Assembly: GCA_927443345.1 (NCBI GenBank)
Contig: CAKMKJ010000052.1
Location: forward strand, 60,944 to 124,943
DNA length: 64,000 nt
Direction: 5' to 3'
Source of the DNA: an uncultured Anaerolineaceae bacterium
Lineage (GTDB): Bacteria; Chloroflexota; Anaerolineae; Anaerolineales; Anaerolineaceae
Shown in pieces: positions 34,377 to 44,402 of this stretch. The notes below the pieces were generated by a model, which saw only the letters and a program-made list of their open reading frames with translations, was not told the origin of the DNA and ran no database searches. The position numbers and the translations under genes were made by a program. Numbering within the stretch: position 1 is the first letter of the stretch; each line of letters opens with the position of its first letter.

Positions 34377-36524
34377 ATGAAGCAAATTCTGCAAAACATG
34401 CGAGACGGTAAAACCTCTGTTATTGACCTTCCTGTTCCTTCAGTAAAACAAAAAACCGCCCTGGTACAAACCTGCAATTCACTGGTCTCTGCCGGCACCG
34501 AGCGGATGCTGGTGGAGTTCGCCGAAAAAAGCTTGATCGGCAAAGCCTCATCAAGACCCGACCTTGTAAAACAGGTGCTCAGCAAAGCTCGCCGTGAGGG
34601 TTTGATCCCCACCATTGAAGCGGCTTTCAATAAATTGGATCAGCCCATGGCACTGGGATATTCATCCGCTGGCATTATTGTAGAAGTCGGAGAGGGTTTG
34701 CAAGGCTTCAATCCTGGCGACCGCGTGGCTTGCGGCGGTGGCGGATTTGCCGTACATGCAGAATACGGCGTGGTTCCCCAAAATTTATTGGTTCACCTAC
34801 CCGACAATGTTGATTTTGAATCAGCAGCTTTCACCACCCTTGGCGCCATCGCCTTGCAAGGTTTCAGATTGGCCCAGCCTCAGCTCGGCGAAACCGTTTG
34901 CATTATCGGCCTCGGCTTGCTTGGCTTGCTCTCAGCAGAAATAGCAAAGGCTGCCGGCTGCCAGGTTTTCGGCATCGACCTCTCGGCTGACCGCATTAAA
35001 CTGGCTGAAAGTATGAATGTGAGTTGTGTGCTGCGCGCCGAATGTGAAGAAACTGCAATGGCCTTCACCCACAACCGCGGTTTTGATCATGTATTAATTT
35101 GCGCTGACACAGCCTCCGATGATCCCGTTAACCTTGCCGGGCTGCTTGCCCGTGAAAAAGGCACCGTGATTGCGGTTGGCGCTGTCGGGCTCAATCTCAC
35201 CCGAAAACTTTATTACGAAAAAGAACTTGATTTCAGAATCTCTCGCTCGTATGGACCAGGACGCTACGATCCCTCCTATGAAGAAGGCGGGCAAGACTAC
35301 CCCTTTGGTTATGTGCGCTGGACGGAAGGCCGCAACATGCAGGCCTTCGTGGACCTGCTGGCACAAGGCAAGATCAACCTCAAACCCCTCATTTCACACC
35401 GCTATCCCATTGAAGAAGCGCCGCAAGCCTATGAACTCATTACCGGCAAGACTGGCGAGGCTTTCCTGGGCGTTTTGATCACCTATCCACTAAAAACATC
35501 AACCAACCCTGTACGCAAAGTGGAATTTACCTCATCCGCGCAGCCCACTGCCGGCATTCGGTTGGGCGTTCTGGGTGCAGGCAATTATGCCCAGGCTGTC
35601 TTTCTACCCATCGTCCACAAAAATGGCGGCATAACCCCTGTGGGTATCTGCACTGCTTCAGGCCTGACGGCCAGCCATGCAGCCAAAAAATTTGGCTACC
35701 AGTTTGCCTCATCCACCGAAGCGGATGTTTTGGAAAGTGACCAGATCAATACAGTACTCTTGCTCACCCGACATCAACAGCATGCCCGGCAAGCGGCCAC
35801 TGCACTCAAAAACAACAAACACGTTTACTGCGAAAAACCATTGGCGCTCAATGTAGAAGAACTTGCAGCCGTCGAAGCACAACTGCAACAAAAAGACGCT
35901 CCCCTGCTGACCGTGGGATTCAACCGCCGCTTTGCTCCTTTGGCGGTACAGCTCAAAGAATACTTCAAGGATCAATCAGAACCCTTGATGATTAACTACC
36001 GGGTCAATGCCGGCTTTTTACCTTCCAATCATTGGCTGCACGATGCCCAGCAAGGCGGCGGACGTATCATCGGCGAAGGCTGTCATTTTATTGATTTCGT
36101 GGTCTGGATGGCCGACTCTCTGCCGGTTGAAGTCAACGCCCAGGCACTGCCGGATGGCGGCAAGTATCATCAGGACAACTGTGTCATCAATCTGCGTTTT
36201 GCCAACGGGTCAATGGCCGCAGTGACCTACCTGGCCAATGGCAACAAGAATTTCGCCAAAGAGAGAGCAGAGGTTTTTGGCGCTGGCAAAATCGGCGTTT
36301 TGGATGATTTTCGATCACTTGAGTTGGTGAGTGAAGGCAAACGGCAGATAATTCGTTCAAGGTTGAAACAGGATAAAGGCCATCAAGCTGCCTGGCAAGC
36401 TTTCACCAAGGCAATTATCAGCGGCGCCAGCGCACCCATCCCCTACGACCAGTTGATCGCTGTGCATAAAGCCTGCTATGCCGCTGTAAAATCCATCAAC
36501 AACAGCGAAACCATAAAGTTGTGA
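34377..36524 (+). CDS. Bi-domain oxidoreductase (MDR dehydrogenase fused to Gfo/Idh/MocA)
   Basis: 715-residue fusion. The first half (about 1-370) is a medium-chain dehydrogenase/reductase with the nucleotide-binding IIGLGLLGLL segment and a substrate-side GDRVACGGGGFA stretch. The second half (about 385-715) is a Gfo/Idh/MocA dehydrogenase with LGAGNYAQ (nucleotide-binding) and EKPLA (catalytic lysine region) motifs. This fusion type is found in polysaccharide-modification clusters, usually next to heparinase-like genes, as here. It probably oxidises and rearranges an activated sugar or released uronic sugar. It is the first gene of the plus-strand exopolysaccharide operon, with an 18-base leader after TATAAT and a GGAAAGGTGA ribosome-binding site. 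Confidence 0.85.
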   Translation: MKQILQNMRDGKTSVIDLPVPSVKQKTALVQTCNSLVSAGTERMLVEFAEKSLIGKASSRPDLVKQVLSKARREGLIPTIEAAFNKLDQPMALGYSSAGIIVEVGEGLQGFNPGDRVACGGGGFAVHAEYGVVPQNLLVHLPDNVDFESAAFTTLGAIALQGFRLAQPQLGETVCIIGLGLLGLLSAEIAKAAGCQVFGIDLSADRIKLAESMNVSCVLRAECEETAMAFTHNRGFDHVLICADTASDDPVNLAGLLAREKGTVIAVGAVGLNLTRKLYYEKELDFRISRSYGPGRYDPSYEEGGQDYPFGYVRWTEGRNMQAFVDLLAQGKINLKPLISHRYPIEEAPQAYELITGKTGEAFLGVLITYPLKTSTNPVRKVEFTSSAQPTAGIRLGVLGAGNYAQAVFLPIVHKNGGITPVGICTASGLTASHAAKKFGYQFASSTEADVLESDQINTVLLLTRHQQHARQAATALKNNKHVYCEKPLALNVEELAAVEAQLQQKDAPLLTVGFNRRFAPLAVQLKEYFKDQSEPLMINYRVNAGFLPSNHWLHDAQQGGGRIIGEGCHFIDFVVWMADSLPVEVNAQALPDGGKYHQDNCVINLRFANGSMAAVTYLANGNKNFAKERAEVFGAGKIGVLDDFRSLELVSEGKRQIIRSRLKQDKGHQAAWQAFTKAIISGASAPIPYDQLIAVHKACYAAVKSINNSETIKL

Positions 36525-36540
36525 CGCGCTTCACGGCGTT

Positions 36541-38514
36541 TTGAGAGCCACTTTGAATAAGCTGCAAAAACTCTGGTATTCCTGCAAAGAGATTGGCATT
36601 CCGCAAATGGTGGATTATGCCGTCTATATTGTTCAAAAAAAATCTGGCCGCCTCATCAAAAAAACGCCCCTGGGCGGATTTCCGCTGGATTTCTATCCGC
36701 AGGAAATTGAAATCAAAGTTCCATTTGATCCCTTCAATCCAAAACTATTGGAGCTTATCGAAAAAGACCGTAAGCGCGTTCTACGCGCCGCGGATGAAGT
36801 CTTGAGCGGCTTTTATCACCCTTTTGGCGGCGAAAAAGCACCTTTGACTTTCGCTACCGGCGTTGACCCTACAAATCACTGGTCATCAGTCGGCGACCAG
36901 GTCAACAGCCTGGATATCAAATGGCTGTGGGAACCTGCCCGTATTAGCTGGGTCTATGATCTTGCCAAAGCCTGGTTGATCACCAAAGATGACCGCTACC
37001 CGAGTTTCTTCTGGCAGATGTTTTCAGAATTTATCAAGTTCAATCCGGTTAACAGCGCACCCAACTTCACCTCCGCACAGGAAGCCGCCATGCGCATCAT
37101 TGCCTGGCTGATGGCTTATCAAGTTTTCAAAGCATCCCCGGCCACCAGCGCGGATCATACTTCACAATTGGTCACGGCAATCTGGCAGCACGCCGCGCGC
37201 ATCCCTCCCACGCTTGGATACGCTCGCTCTCAGAATAACAACCATTTACTCAGTGAAGCCCTGGGGTTGGTGATTGCCGGCTCTCTCTTTTCAGATAAAT
37301 CCCCGCTGGCGCGCAACTGGCTGAAGCTTGGTGTCAAAACCTTCAATCAAGCCATTTTGAAACAAGTTGATAAAGACGGCACGTATTCACAGCACAGCAC
37401 CAATTATCACCGCTTGATGCTGCAGTTGGCATTAATCTATCGTGGCTATGCGAAGCATCTTAAGATTGAAATTCCTCTCAATGTTAAAGATCGCCTGGAC
37501 GCCGCCGTGCGTTGGCTGGCTGCCCAACTGGATCCGCTCAGCGGGCGCCTGCCCAACCTCGGACACAACGACGGCTCACTGCTCTTGCCACTCGGCACGG
37601 CAGAGTATCGCGACTACCGCCCCACACTTCAGGCTGCCGGTTTAGCCTTTTCAGATCACAATTGCCTGCCTTCAGGCGCGTGGGATGAACTCGCCCTCTG
37701 GCTTGGACTTCCAGTTAGTCCCCAGGTTCAATTCACATTAAGTCCCGCATCCACTGCGGTACACGCTCTACACTCAGAAAACAAAACAGCCTCGCTGCGC
37801 GGCGTGACCTTCCACGGAAGGCCGGCGCATGCCGACCAGCTTCACCTTGATCTGTGGTGGGATGGTCTGAACATCGCCCAGGATGCAGGTACTTATGCTT
37901 ATAACAATGCGCCGCCCTGGCAAAATCCGTTTTCTTCCACGCTGGTACACAACACCATATCCATTGATGGGCAAGACCAGATGTTGAAAGCCTCTAAATT
38001 CCTGTGGCTGCGACAGGCCCAGGCAAAATGGCAGACTGCCCCTTCGAATGATATCTTAATGGCCAGTCATGACGGCTACCGATGGATGGGTGCAATCCAT
38101 CAACGAATTGTCACCTTCGTCAATCCGAATCAACTGGATGTGATTGACCAGGTTCATTTCATCCGCAAAACGGATGCAAAACACATCACCCTGCACTGGC
38201 TGTTGGCTGATTGGCACTGGCAGTTAGATGAAAACCTGTTTACCCTCAATTCGGTTGAACGAAAGATAAAGATCAGCTTCAATGCCACCGCCCTCAACGA
38301 CGGCGCTTCAACCTCCCCGCTGGATGTTTCGCTGATCCGCGCTGGTGAGACGCTTGCGGGCAATCGCCAGGAACCAATTTTGGGATGGGCCTCAGACACC
38401 TATGGTGAAAAACATCCCGCGCTATCACTTTCGATTCAAACTCGAACGAATAATGACCTACAAATTGTCACCCGCTTTGAGTTTTCAACAAACGGTTCTA
38501 AACCGCAAGGATAG
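36541..38514 (+). CDS. Heparinase II/III-like (alginate lyase family) protein
   Basis: 657-residue protein with an alpha/alpha toroid (about 80-390) and a C-terminal beta-sandwich (about 410-657), the layout of heparinase II/III polysaccharide lyases. The toroid includes RSQNNNHLLSEALGLVIAG and QHSTNYHRLMLQ segments that carry the Asn/His/Tyr residues used in such lyases. It most likely cuts or modifies an acidic exopolysaccharide. No signal peptide is obvious. Translation appears to start at TTG (36541), 16 bases after the preceding stop. An ATG at 36607 would remove the first 22 residues, so the start is not certain. Confidence 0.8.
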   Translation: MRATLNKLQKLWYSCKEIGIPQMVDYAVYIVQKKSGRLIKKTPLGGFPLDFYPQEIEIKVPFDPFNPKLLELIEKDRKRVLRAADEVLSGFYHPFGGEKAPLTFATGVDPTNHWSSVGDQVNSLDIKWLWEPARISWVYDLAKAWLITKDDRYPSFFWQMFSEFIKFNPVNSAPNFTSAQEAAMRIIAWLMAYQVFKASPATSADHTSQLVTAIWQHAARIPPTLGYARSQNNNHLLSEALGLVIAGSLFSDKSPLARNWLKLGVKTFNQAILKQVDKDGTYSQHSTNYHRLMLQLALIYRGYAKHLKIEIPLNVKDRLDAAVRWLAAQLDPLSGRLPNLGHNDGSLLLPLGTAEYRDYRPTLQAAGLAFSDHNCLPSGAWDELALWLGLPVSPQVQFTLSPASTAVHALHSENKTASLRGVTFHGRPAHADQLHLDLWWDGLNIAQDAGTYAYNNAPPWQNPFSSTLVHNTISIDGQDQMLKASKFLWLRQAQAKWQTAPSNDILMASHDGYRWMGAIHQRIVTFVNPNQLDVIDQVHFIRKTDAKHITLHWLLADWHWQLDENLFTLNSVERKIKISFNATALNDGASTSPLDVSLIRAGETLAGNRQEPILGWASDTYGEKHPALSLSIQTRTNNDLQIVTRFEFSTNGSKPQG

Positions 38515-38516
38515 GT

Positions 38517-39737
38517 ATGCATATTCTTCTCATTCATCAAGCTTTCGCGGCCATCAATGAACCCGGCGGCACCCGGCACCACGAGATTGCCCGCTACCTG
38601 GTTAAGCAAGGCCACCACGTGACCATCATCACCAGCCCGGTAAGCTATTTGACTGGAGAAAATTCCAGGGGCAAAGCCCGTTGGGTCACGCGTGAGAACT
38701 CCGAACCCGGCATCACCATCCTTCGGGCATACACCTACGCCGCGCTGCACCGCAGTTTTTTTCACCGCTTACTAAGCTTTTTCAGCTTCATGTTCTCATC
38801 CTTTTTCATCGGGCTTGGTGTTAAGCAAGTGTCTGTGGTCTGGGGCACGACCCCTCCCATTTTTCAGGGTTGGACGGCATGGCTATTGTCGCGATTGAAG
38901 CGCGTCCCTTTTATGTTTGAAGTACGCGACCTTTGGCCAGCCTTTGCCATTGCGGTAGGTGTGTTGAAAAACAAAATCCTTATCCGCATGTCTGAATGGC
39001 TTGAATGCTTTCTCTACCGTCACGCGGATGCAATGGTGGTCAATTCACCGGGCTTTATAGACCATGTCAGTCAACGCGGCGCTAAAAATCTCACGCTGGT
39101 TGAAAACGGCGTAGACGTTAGTATGTTTGATTTGACTGAAAACGGCGCTGCCTTCAGAAAAACCCATCACCTTGAAAATAAATTCATCGCCCTGTATGCC
39201 GGCGCGCATGGAATTTCAAATAATCTTGGCGTCATCCTGGAATCGGCAGCCATCACCCGTGATGACCCGCAAATTGCGTATGTTTTTGTTGGCGATGGAA
39301 AAGAAAAAGCCAATTTGATTCAAGAAGCAAAAGCAAAACAACTTGACAATGTGCTCTTTGTGCCTTCAGTGCCGAAATCAGAAATGTACGCAGTGCTGGC
39401 AGCCGCGGATGCCTGCATCGCCATTCTCAAGCCTATTGAGATGTACAAGACTACCTATCCCAATAAGGTTTTTGATTACATGGCTGCTGCCAAACCTGTG
39501 TTATTGTTGATTGACGGCGTCATCCGCCAGGTGGTTGAAGAGGCGCAATGCGGCAAATTCGTAGAACCAGGTGACCCTCAAGCCCTTGCAGATCAGATAA
39601 AAATCATGCACAATAACGGTGTTAACACAAAACAAATGGGCAAAAACGGACGTGAGTATGTGGAACAGAATTTTTATCGTAAAGTCCTGGCTGCCAAAAT
39701 GGAAAAAGTACTCTACTCACTTGTTGAGGTCAAATGA
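38517..39737 (+). CDS. Glycosyltransferase family 4
   Basis: 406-residue GT-B enzyme that transfers a sugar from an activated nucleotide donor to a glycan, at the cytosolic face of the membrane. The N-terminal [12 protein letters not shown] and the [16 protein letters not shown] stretches resemble the WbuB/amino-sugar transferase group. The C-terminal domain has the [20 protein letters not shown] donor-site motif ending in the PNKVFDYMA loop typical of the family. The gene follows the heparinase-like gene after two bases. Its end overlaps the response regulator start by four bases (ATGA), joining the glycan genes and the phosphate regulators into one transcript. Confidence 0.88.
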   Translation: MHILLIHQAFAAINEPGGTRHHEIARYLVKQGHHVTIITSPVSYLTGENSRGKARWVTRENSEPGITILRAYTYAALHRSFFHRLLSFFSFMFSSFFIGLGVKQVSVVWGTTPPIFQGWTAWLLSRLKRVPFMFEVRDLWPAFAIAVGVLKNKILIRMSEWLECFLYRHADAMVVNSPGFIDHVSQRGAKNLTLVENGVDVSMFDLTENGAAFRKTHHLENKFIALYAGAHGISNNLGVILESAAITRDDPQIAYVFVGDGKEKANLIQEAKAKQLDNVLFVPSVPKSEMYAVLAAADACIAILKPIEMYKTTYPNKVFDYMAAAKPVLLLIDGVIRQVVEEAQCGKFVEPGDPQALADQIKIMHNNGVNTKQMGKNGREYVEQNFYRKVLAAKMEKVLYSLVEVK

Positions 39738-40444
39738 AAAATAGCATCCTGGTCGTAGAAGACGAAAAAGCTTTACGCGAAACGCTTGAATACAATTTAA
39801 CCAATGAAGGTTACGAGGTTGATACCAGTGCAGACGGCCTAGATGCTTATAAGAAAGCCCATGAAGGTAACTACAACTTGATCCTTTTGGATATCATGCT
39901 GCCTGGCATGGATGGTTTTGAAATTTGCCGCAAAATAAGAGCTGAGAAGAACACACCCATTTTGATGCTCACCGCCCGCGATGACGAAATTGACCGCATT
40001 GTTGGTCTTGAAGTTGGCGCGGATGACTACATGAGCAAACCCTTTTCGATGCGCGAGTTGCTCGCCCGGGTAAAAGCCATGTTGAGGCGCGTGCGTTTAA
40101 TGCAAGAAGAATCAGCCCCGGCACCAGTAGAAACCATCTCCAAAGAAGTGTTATCTTTTGGTGACCTGGTGATAGATTCGATTCGCAGAGAAGTGCGCAT
40201 CAACAATGTAAATCTTGAATTAAAACCTAAAGAATTTGAATTACTGCATTATTTGGCAACTAACCGCGGTAGAGCATTGTCGCGTGACAAAATCCTTGAA
40301 GATGTTTGGGGCTGGGACTATATGGGCGAAAGCCGCACAGTGGATGTGCATATGCGTTGGCTGAGGCAAAAAATTGAGGTGGATCCTGGTCAGCCAAACC
40401 GCCTGGTTACCGTAAGAGGAGCCGGATATCGCTTTGAAGGATAA
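39734..40444 (+). CDS. phoB: Response regulator, PhoB/OmpR family
   Basis: 236-residue two-component regulator. The receiver domain (1-120) has the acid pocket near D10, phospho-acceptor D53 in [11 protein letters not shown], and the conserved Lys in SKPF. A winged-helix DNA-binding domain (about 135-236) contains the [11 protein letters not shown] and [14 protein letters not shown] segments of the OmpR/PhoB group. The adjacent histidine kinase and the downstream pst operon indicate that it controls phosphate starvation genes; the symbol is inferred from this context. It overlaps the GT4 gene by four bases. Confidence 0.87.
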   Translation: MKNSILVVEDEKALRETLEYNLTNEGYEVDTSADGLDAYKKAHEGNYNLILLDIMLPGMDGFEICRKIRAEKNTPILMLTARDDEIDRIVGLEVGADDYMSKPFSMRELLARVKAMLRRVRLMQEESAPAPVETISKEVLSFGDLVIDSIRREVRINNVNLELKPKEFELLHYLATNRGRALSRDKILEDVWGWDYMGESRTVDVHMRWLRQKIEVDPGQPNRLVTVRGAGYRFEG

Positions 40445-40447
40445 GCC

Positions 40448-42205
40448 ATGAAAGGTCTTTCGTACGTTCAAAAAACTGCAATTCCATATTTGATTTTGCT
40501 GGCACTTTCACTGGCAAGCATATCTGTAACAACCACTGTTTTTTTTGACCAATTCGTCCTTTCCAATATACAAAAGGAATTAATCTCTGAAACCACCCTT
40601 GCAGCAGAATCCCTTGAAGATAATCCATTTCTAACTGAAATCGATGACGAAGCAAAACACATCGCTGAAATAACCAGTAACCGTGTCACCATAATTCTGG
40701 CTGATGGCACCGTGATCGGTGAATCAGATCGGAACGCATTAGGTATGGATAACCACCTGCTTCGTCCTGAAGTTCAAGCAGCCATAAATGGAAAACCTGA
40801 ACCTTTCATTCGCACCAGTTTTAGCATGCATCAGCGCTACATTTACGTAGCTGCTCCCATCTACAACAAACAGACAATTATCGGGGTGGTACGCCTGGCG
40901 AGATCGCTCGAAAGCTTTGACGCAACAATTGCGAAATTCCGGGCAGTGCTGATTATTACCGCCAGCATTAGTCTGCTGATTGCCCTGATCTTTATGTTTT
41001 TACAGACCTCCAAAAGGTTTAATCCGCTGCGCAAGATCAGTGAAGCCATTTTTTCCTCATCCGAAGGTGAGTTAAAAACCATTTCAGGAAAAAGCCGCAA
41101 TGATGAGATCGGATTGCTGATCTCTTCTCACAACGCTCAGGCAGAACGAATCAACCTGCAAATCCAAAACTTGCGTAACGAACGGACAAAACTCTCGGCG
41201 ATCCTCTTCAACATGACGGATGGTGTGATTTTGGTCAATGCCCAAGGGTTTGTGACCATGATCAATCCTTCAGCGCAAAGGCTGTTCCAAACCAATTTTC
41301 AAGCGGACAAAGATAATACTTTGATAGAAGTTGTTCGCCAACATCAAATCGTAGACCTTTGGCAACTGACGCTGAAATCTGGTAAAACGCAGAACACCAC
41401 GATTCAAACATCGATGGAAAAAGATAATGTGCAGGTCATTGGCTCATTGCTTGGTCCGATTCTTCCTGGCGAGGTATTACTGTTATTTCAAGATCTCACC
41501 CTGCTGCGCAAACTTGAAACAGTCAGAAAAGACTTTATCAGCAATATATCCCACGAATTGCGTACGCCGCTTGCATCTCTAAAAGCCTTAACCGAAACCC
41601 TTCAAAATGGCGCGATTAACGACCCTAAAGTTTCTAACCATTTCTTAAGCCAAATGGATGAAGAGATAGATAACCTCACCCAAATTGTGACCGAAATTCT
41701 CGAACTATCCAAAATAGAATCCGGTAAAGTGCCTTTGTCAAAAAAACTGTGTACAGTCAATGATTTAGTCACTCGCCCCGTTGAACGCATGCGCATGCAA
41801 GCAGAACGCGCCGGTATTATGCTTGACGCTGTTTTTGCTGAAGGATTGCCGAAAATCGATGTGGATATCGTGAGAATTCAACAAGTTTTTGTTAACCTGA
41901 TTCACAATGCCATCAAGTTCACCTCTCCCGGTGGCACCATCAAGGTAAGTGCGTTTTTGAAAGACCAGTCAATTCATTTCAGTATCGCAGATAATGGCAT
42001 TGGCATTCCTCCCGCAGATCTCAAGCGAATTTTTGAACGCTTCTACAAAACTGATCCCTCACGCTCAAGCAGCGGAACAGGTCTGGGATTGTCGATTTCA
42101 AAACATATTGTCGAAGCACATGATGGAACCCTCTGGGTTGAAAGCACCATGGGGTTTGGCAGCACCTTCACTTTTTGTATTCCCATCTCGCAAAATAAAT
42201 CTTAA
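40448..42205 (+). CDS. phoR: Sensor histidine kinase, PhoR type
   Basis: 585-residue membrane kinase. It has two membrane helices (about 10-32 and 172-192) flanking an extracytoplasmic sensor domain of about 135 residues, then a HAMP linker, a PAS domain (about 245-350), the H-box SHELRTP with phospho-acceptor H369, and an ATPase domain with N-box NLIHNAIKF, G1 DNGIGIPP and G2 GTGLGLS. This extra sensor domain and PAS make it resemble Gram-positive PhoR rather than the short proteobacterial type. It begins three bases after phoB. The pst operon follows, so phosphate sensing through PhoU and the transporter is the expected input. Confidence 0.87.
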   Translation: MKGLSYVQKTAIPYLILLALSLASISVTTTVFFDQFVLSNIQKELISETTLAAESLEDNPFLTEIDDEAKHIAEITSNRVTIILADGTVIGESDRNALGMDNHLLRPEVQAAINGKPEPFIRTSFSMHQRYIYVAAPIYNKQTIIGVVRLARSLESFDATIAKFRAVLIITASISLLIALIFMFLQTSKRFNPLRKISEAIFSSSEGELKTISGKSRNDEIGLLISSHNAQAERINLQIQNLRNERTKLSAILFNMTDGVILVNAQGFVTMINPSAQRLFQTNFQADKDNTLIEVVRQHQIVDLWQLTLKSGKTQNTTIQTSMEKDNVQVIGSLLGPILPGEVLLLFQDLTLLRKLETVRKDFISNISHELRTPLASLKALTETLQNGAINDPKVSNHFLSQMDEEIDNLTQIVTEILELSKIESGKVPLSKKLCTVNDLVTRPVERMRMQAERAGIMLDAVFAEGLPKIDVDIVRIQQVFVNLIHNAIKFTSPGGTIKVSAFLKDQSIHFSIADNGIGIPPADLKRIFERFYKTDPSRSSSGTGLGLSISKHIVEAHDGTLWVESTMGFGSTFTFCIPISQNKS

Positions 42206-42218
42206 ATAGTCAGAAGGT

Positions 42219-42277
42219 TTAACCAATCGTTAACAAAACATTTTTTTCTCCTTAACCTCAAGACGGTAGTATTAACC
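42219..42277 (+). promoter_or_regulatory. Pho-box-like repeats before pstS
   Basis: Four TTAACN hexamers lie at 42219, 42230, 42252 and 42272. The first three are spaced 11 and 22 bases apart, matching one and two helical turns as in Gram-positive PhoP boxes. A TAGTAT -10 candidate (42268-42273) follows, then the AAGGAG ribosome-binding site. Confidence 0.6.
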
Positions 42278-42299
42278 TATCTACTATAAGGAGAAAAAA

Positions 42300-43364
42300 A
42301 TGCGTTCAAAATCAGTTTTATTTGTTATTAGTGTCTTATTGATTGCTGCTTTTGCATTGTCGGCTTGTGCCGCCCCCACTGCAGCCCCCACCACAGCACC
42401 CGTTGCTGAGGCTACTGAGGCCCCTGTTGCGACAGCCGAAGTTGCTACTGAAGTTGCTGTAGAACCTGGTATGCTTCCAGAAGTTGATCCCTCAACTGTT
42501 ACCGGCGACATCATCTCCGCAGGCAGCTCCACCGTCTACCCCCTGAGTGAAGCCGTCCAGGCCCTCTTCGAACAAGAAGGCTATGCCGCACAGCACACCC
42601 TCTCTTCAATCGGTAGTGGTGGTGGTTTCGAACGTTTCTGCTCCACCGGTGAGATCGATATCGCCAACGCCAGCCGCGGCATCAAAGATTCAGAAGTTGA
42701 ATCCTGCGCTGCCCTCTCCCCTGCCCGCACCCCCGTTGAATTCCGTGTTGGAACCGACGCCATCGCAGTTGTGGTCAGCAAAGAGAATACCTTCCTCACC
42801 AATGTCACCCTCGAAGAATTGGCTGTTATCTTCACCACCGCAACCAAGTGGTCTGATGTGAACCCCGAATGGCCTGCTGAAGACATTCTGCGCTTCACCC
42901 CCGGCACCGACAGCGGTACCTTTGATTTCTTCACCGAAGTTGTGGTTCAGAAACCTCAAGAAATCAAAGAACTTGACGACGCTAAAGCCCTTGTTCTGGC
43001 TGCCAGCAACCTGCAGACCAGCGAAGACGACAACACCCTCGTCCAAGGAGTTGAAGGCAGCCCCTATGCCATCGGTTACTTCGGTTATGCTTACTTCAAT
43101 GACCAGGCCGATAAATTGACCGCTGTTTCTGTCAATGATATTGCACCCTCCTTCGAAACCGCTGAAGACGGCAGCTACAAACTTTCTCGCCCTCTCTTCA
43201 TCTACTCTGATGCTGGTATCATCGCTGCAAAACCCCAGATCGGCGCTTTCATCAACTTCTACCTGACCCGTGTCAACGAAGTTATCGGCGAAGTTGGTTA
43301 TTTCCCCGCCAGCGAAGCTGCACTTGATGAAGCCAAAATGAAATTAGCTGAAATTTTGAAGTAA
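42300..43364 (+). CDS. pstS: Phosphate ABC transporter, phosphate-binding lipoprotein
   Basis: 354-residue extracytoplasmic phosphate-binding protein. The signal peptide ends in a lipobox LSAC (about residue 20), followed by an Ala/Pro/Thr/Val linker of about 40 residues that extends the binding domain from the membrane. Ligand motifs GSSTVYPL and GSGGGFERFCSTGEIDIANA are typical of PstS. Codon use is visibly biased to C-ending codons (GCC, ACC, AAC), more so than its neighbours, as expected for a highly expressed binding protein. Pho-box-like repeats sit directly upstream. The ATG at 42300 follows an AAGGAG ribosome-binding site. Confidence 0.95.
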   Translation: MRSKSVLFVISVLLIAAFALSACAAPTAAPTTAPVAEATEAPVATAEVATEVAVEPGMLPEVDPSTVTGDIISAGSSTVYPLSEAVQALFEQEGYAAQHTLSSIGSGGGFERFCSTGEIDIANASRGIKDSEVESCAALSPARTPVEFRVGTDAIAVVVSKENTFLTNVTLEELAVIFTTATKWSDVNPEWPAEDILRFTPGTDSGTFDFFTEVVVQKPQEIKELDDAKALVLAASNLQTSEDDNTLVQGVEGSPYAIGYFGYAYFNDQADKLTAVSVNDIAPSFETAEDGSYKLSRPLFIYSDAGIIAAKPQIGAFINFYLTRVNEVIGEVGYFPASEAALDEAKMKLAEILK

Positions 43365-43442
43365 TCTCGTTACTCTCTTCACCGGAAATTGGCTGGGGAA
43401 CAACCTCGGCCAATTTCCATCTTCAAAAATGGAGAAACATCC

Positions 43443-44402
43443 ATGCATAAAAGCGTAGCCGTAGACAAAGTAACATCAGAATCATTGGGAATCACCCAAA
43501 ATAATCTCTTCCGCAATAACAAACGATGGTCAGAGACCATAATAAAAGCTGTGCTTACCCTGGCAGGTATCGTTTCGATTTTTACAACTATAGGAATTGT
43601 ATACGAACTGGGCAAAGAATCTTTGCTGTTTTTTAGTCTTCCAGGAGTCACACTCAAAGAGTTCCTCACCGGCACCGTCTGGCAACCTGTAATTGGAAAA
43701 TTCGGAGTCCTCCCCCTTGTTACATCCACAATGATTACAAGCCTGTTTGCAATGTTAGTTGCCATCCCATTGGGATTAGGTGCTGCCATCTTTCTTAGTG
43801 AATATGCCGCTGATAAAACCAGAAAAGTGCTGAAGCCAATCCTTGAGATTTTGGCTGGTATTCCTACTGTAGTGTATGGCTATTTTGCGCTTACATTTAT
43901 GACGCCCCTTTTACGTGGAATATTTGGGCAGGAAAACGTTGAAATCTATAATATGCTCTCTGCTGGTCTGGTGATGGGCATCATGATTCTGCCTCTGATC
44001 AGTTCAATGAGCGAAGATGCCTTACATGCAGTGCCACGATCTTTACGTGATGCAGCGCTCGGGCTCGGCGCGACCAAGTTAGAGACTTCCATCCAGGTTG
44101 TTTTTCCTGCAGCACTTTCAGGTATCATTTCTGCTGTCATTCTCGGCATCTCAAGAGCAGTGGGCGAAACCATGATCGTAGCTATTGCCGCGGGTTCGGG
44201 TCCAAATTTCACCTTTAACCCACTCAAAGCGGCCGAAACAATGACCGGTTACATTGCCCGCATCAGCGGCGGAGACCTCTCATATGACACGCCTGATTAC
44301 AACAGCATCTTTGCCATCGGCCTGCTTCTTTTCCTCGTCACACTCGTATTGAACATGATCAGCCGACATATATCAAGAAAATACCGCGAGGTATATGAAT
44401 GA
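43443..44402 (+). CDS. pstC: Phosphate ABC transporter permease PstC
   Basis: 319-residue permease with a cytoplasmic N-terminal segment and about six membrane helices. The EAA-type coupling loop (AVPRSLRDAALGLGATKLET) and the SRAVGETMIVAIAAGSGPNF segment are standard for PstC. It pairs with PstA to form the channel. The frame is open further upstream, but the ATG at 43443 has a TGGAGAAA ribosome-binding site at the right distance and gives the normal length. It overlaps pstA by four bases (ATGA). Confidence 0.93.
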   Translation: MHKSVAVDKVTSESLGITQNNLFRNNKRWSETIIKAVLTLAGIVSIFTTIGIVYELGKESLLFFSLPGVTLKEFLTGTVWQPVIGKFGVLPLVTSTMITSLFAMLVAIPLGLGAAIFLSEYAADKTRKVLKPILEILAGIPTVVYGYFALTFMTPLLRGIFGQENVEIYNMLSAGLVMGIMILPLISSMSEDALHAVPRSLRDAALGLGATKLETSIQVVFPAALSGIISAVILGISRAVGETMIVAIAAGSGPNFTFNPLKAAETMTGYIARISGGDLSYDTPDYNSIFAIGLLLFLVTLVLNMISRHISRKYREVYE

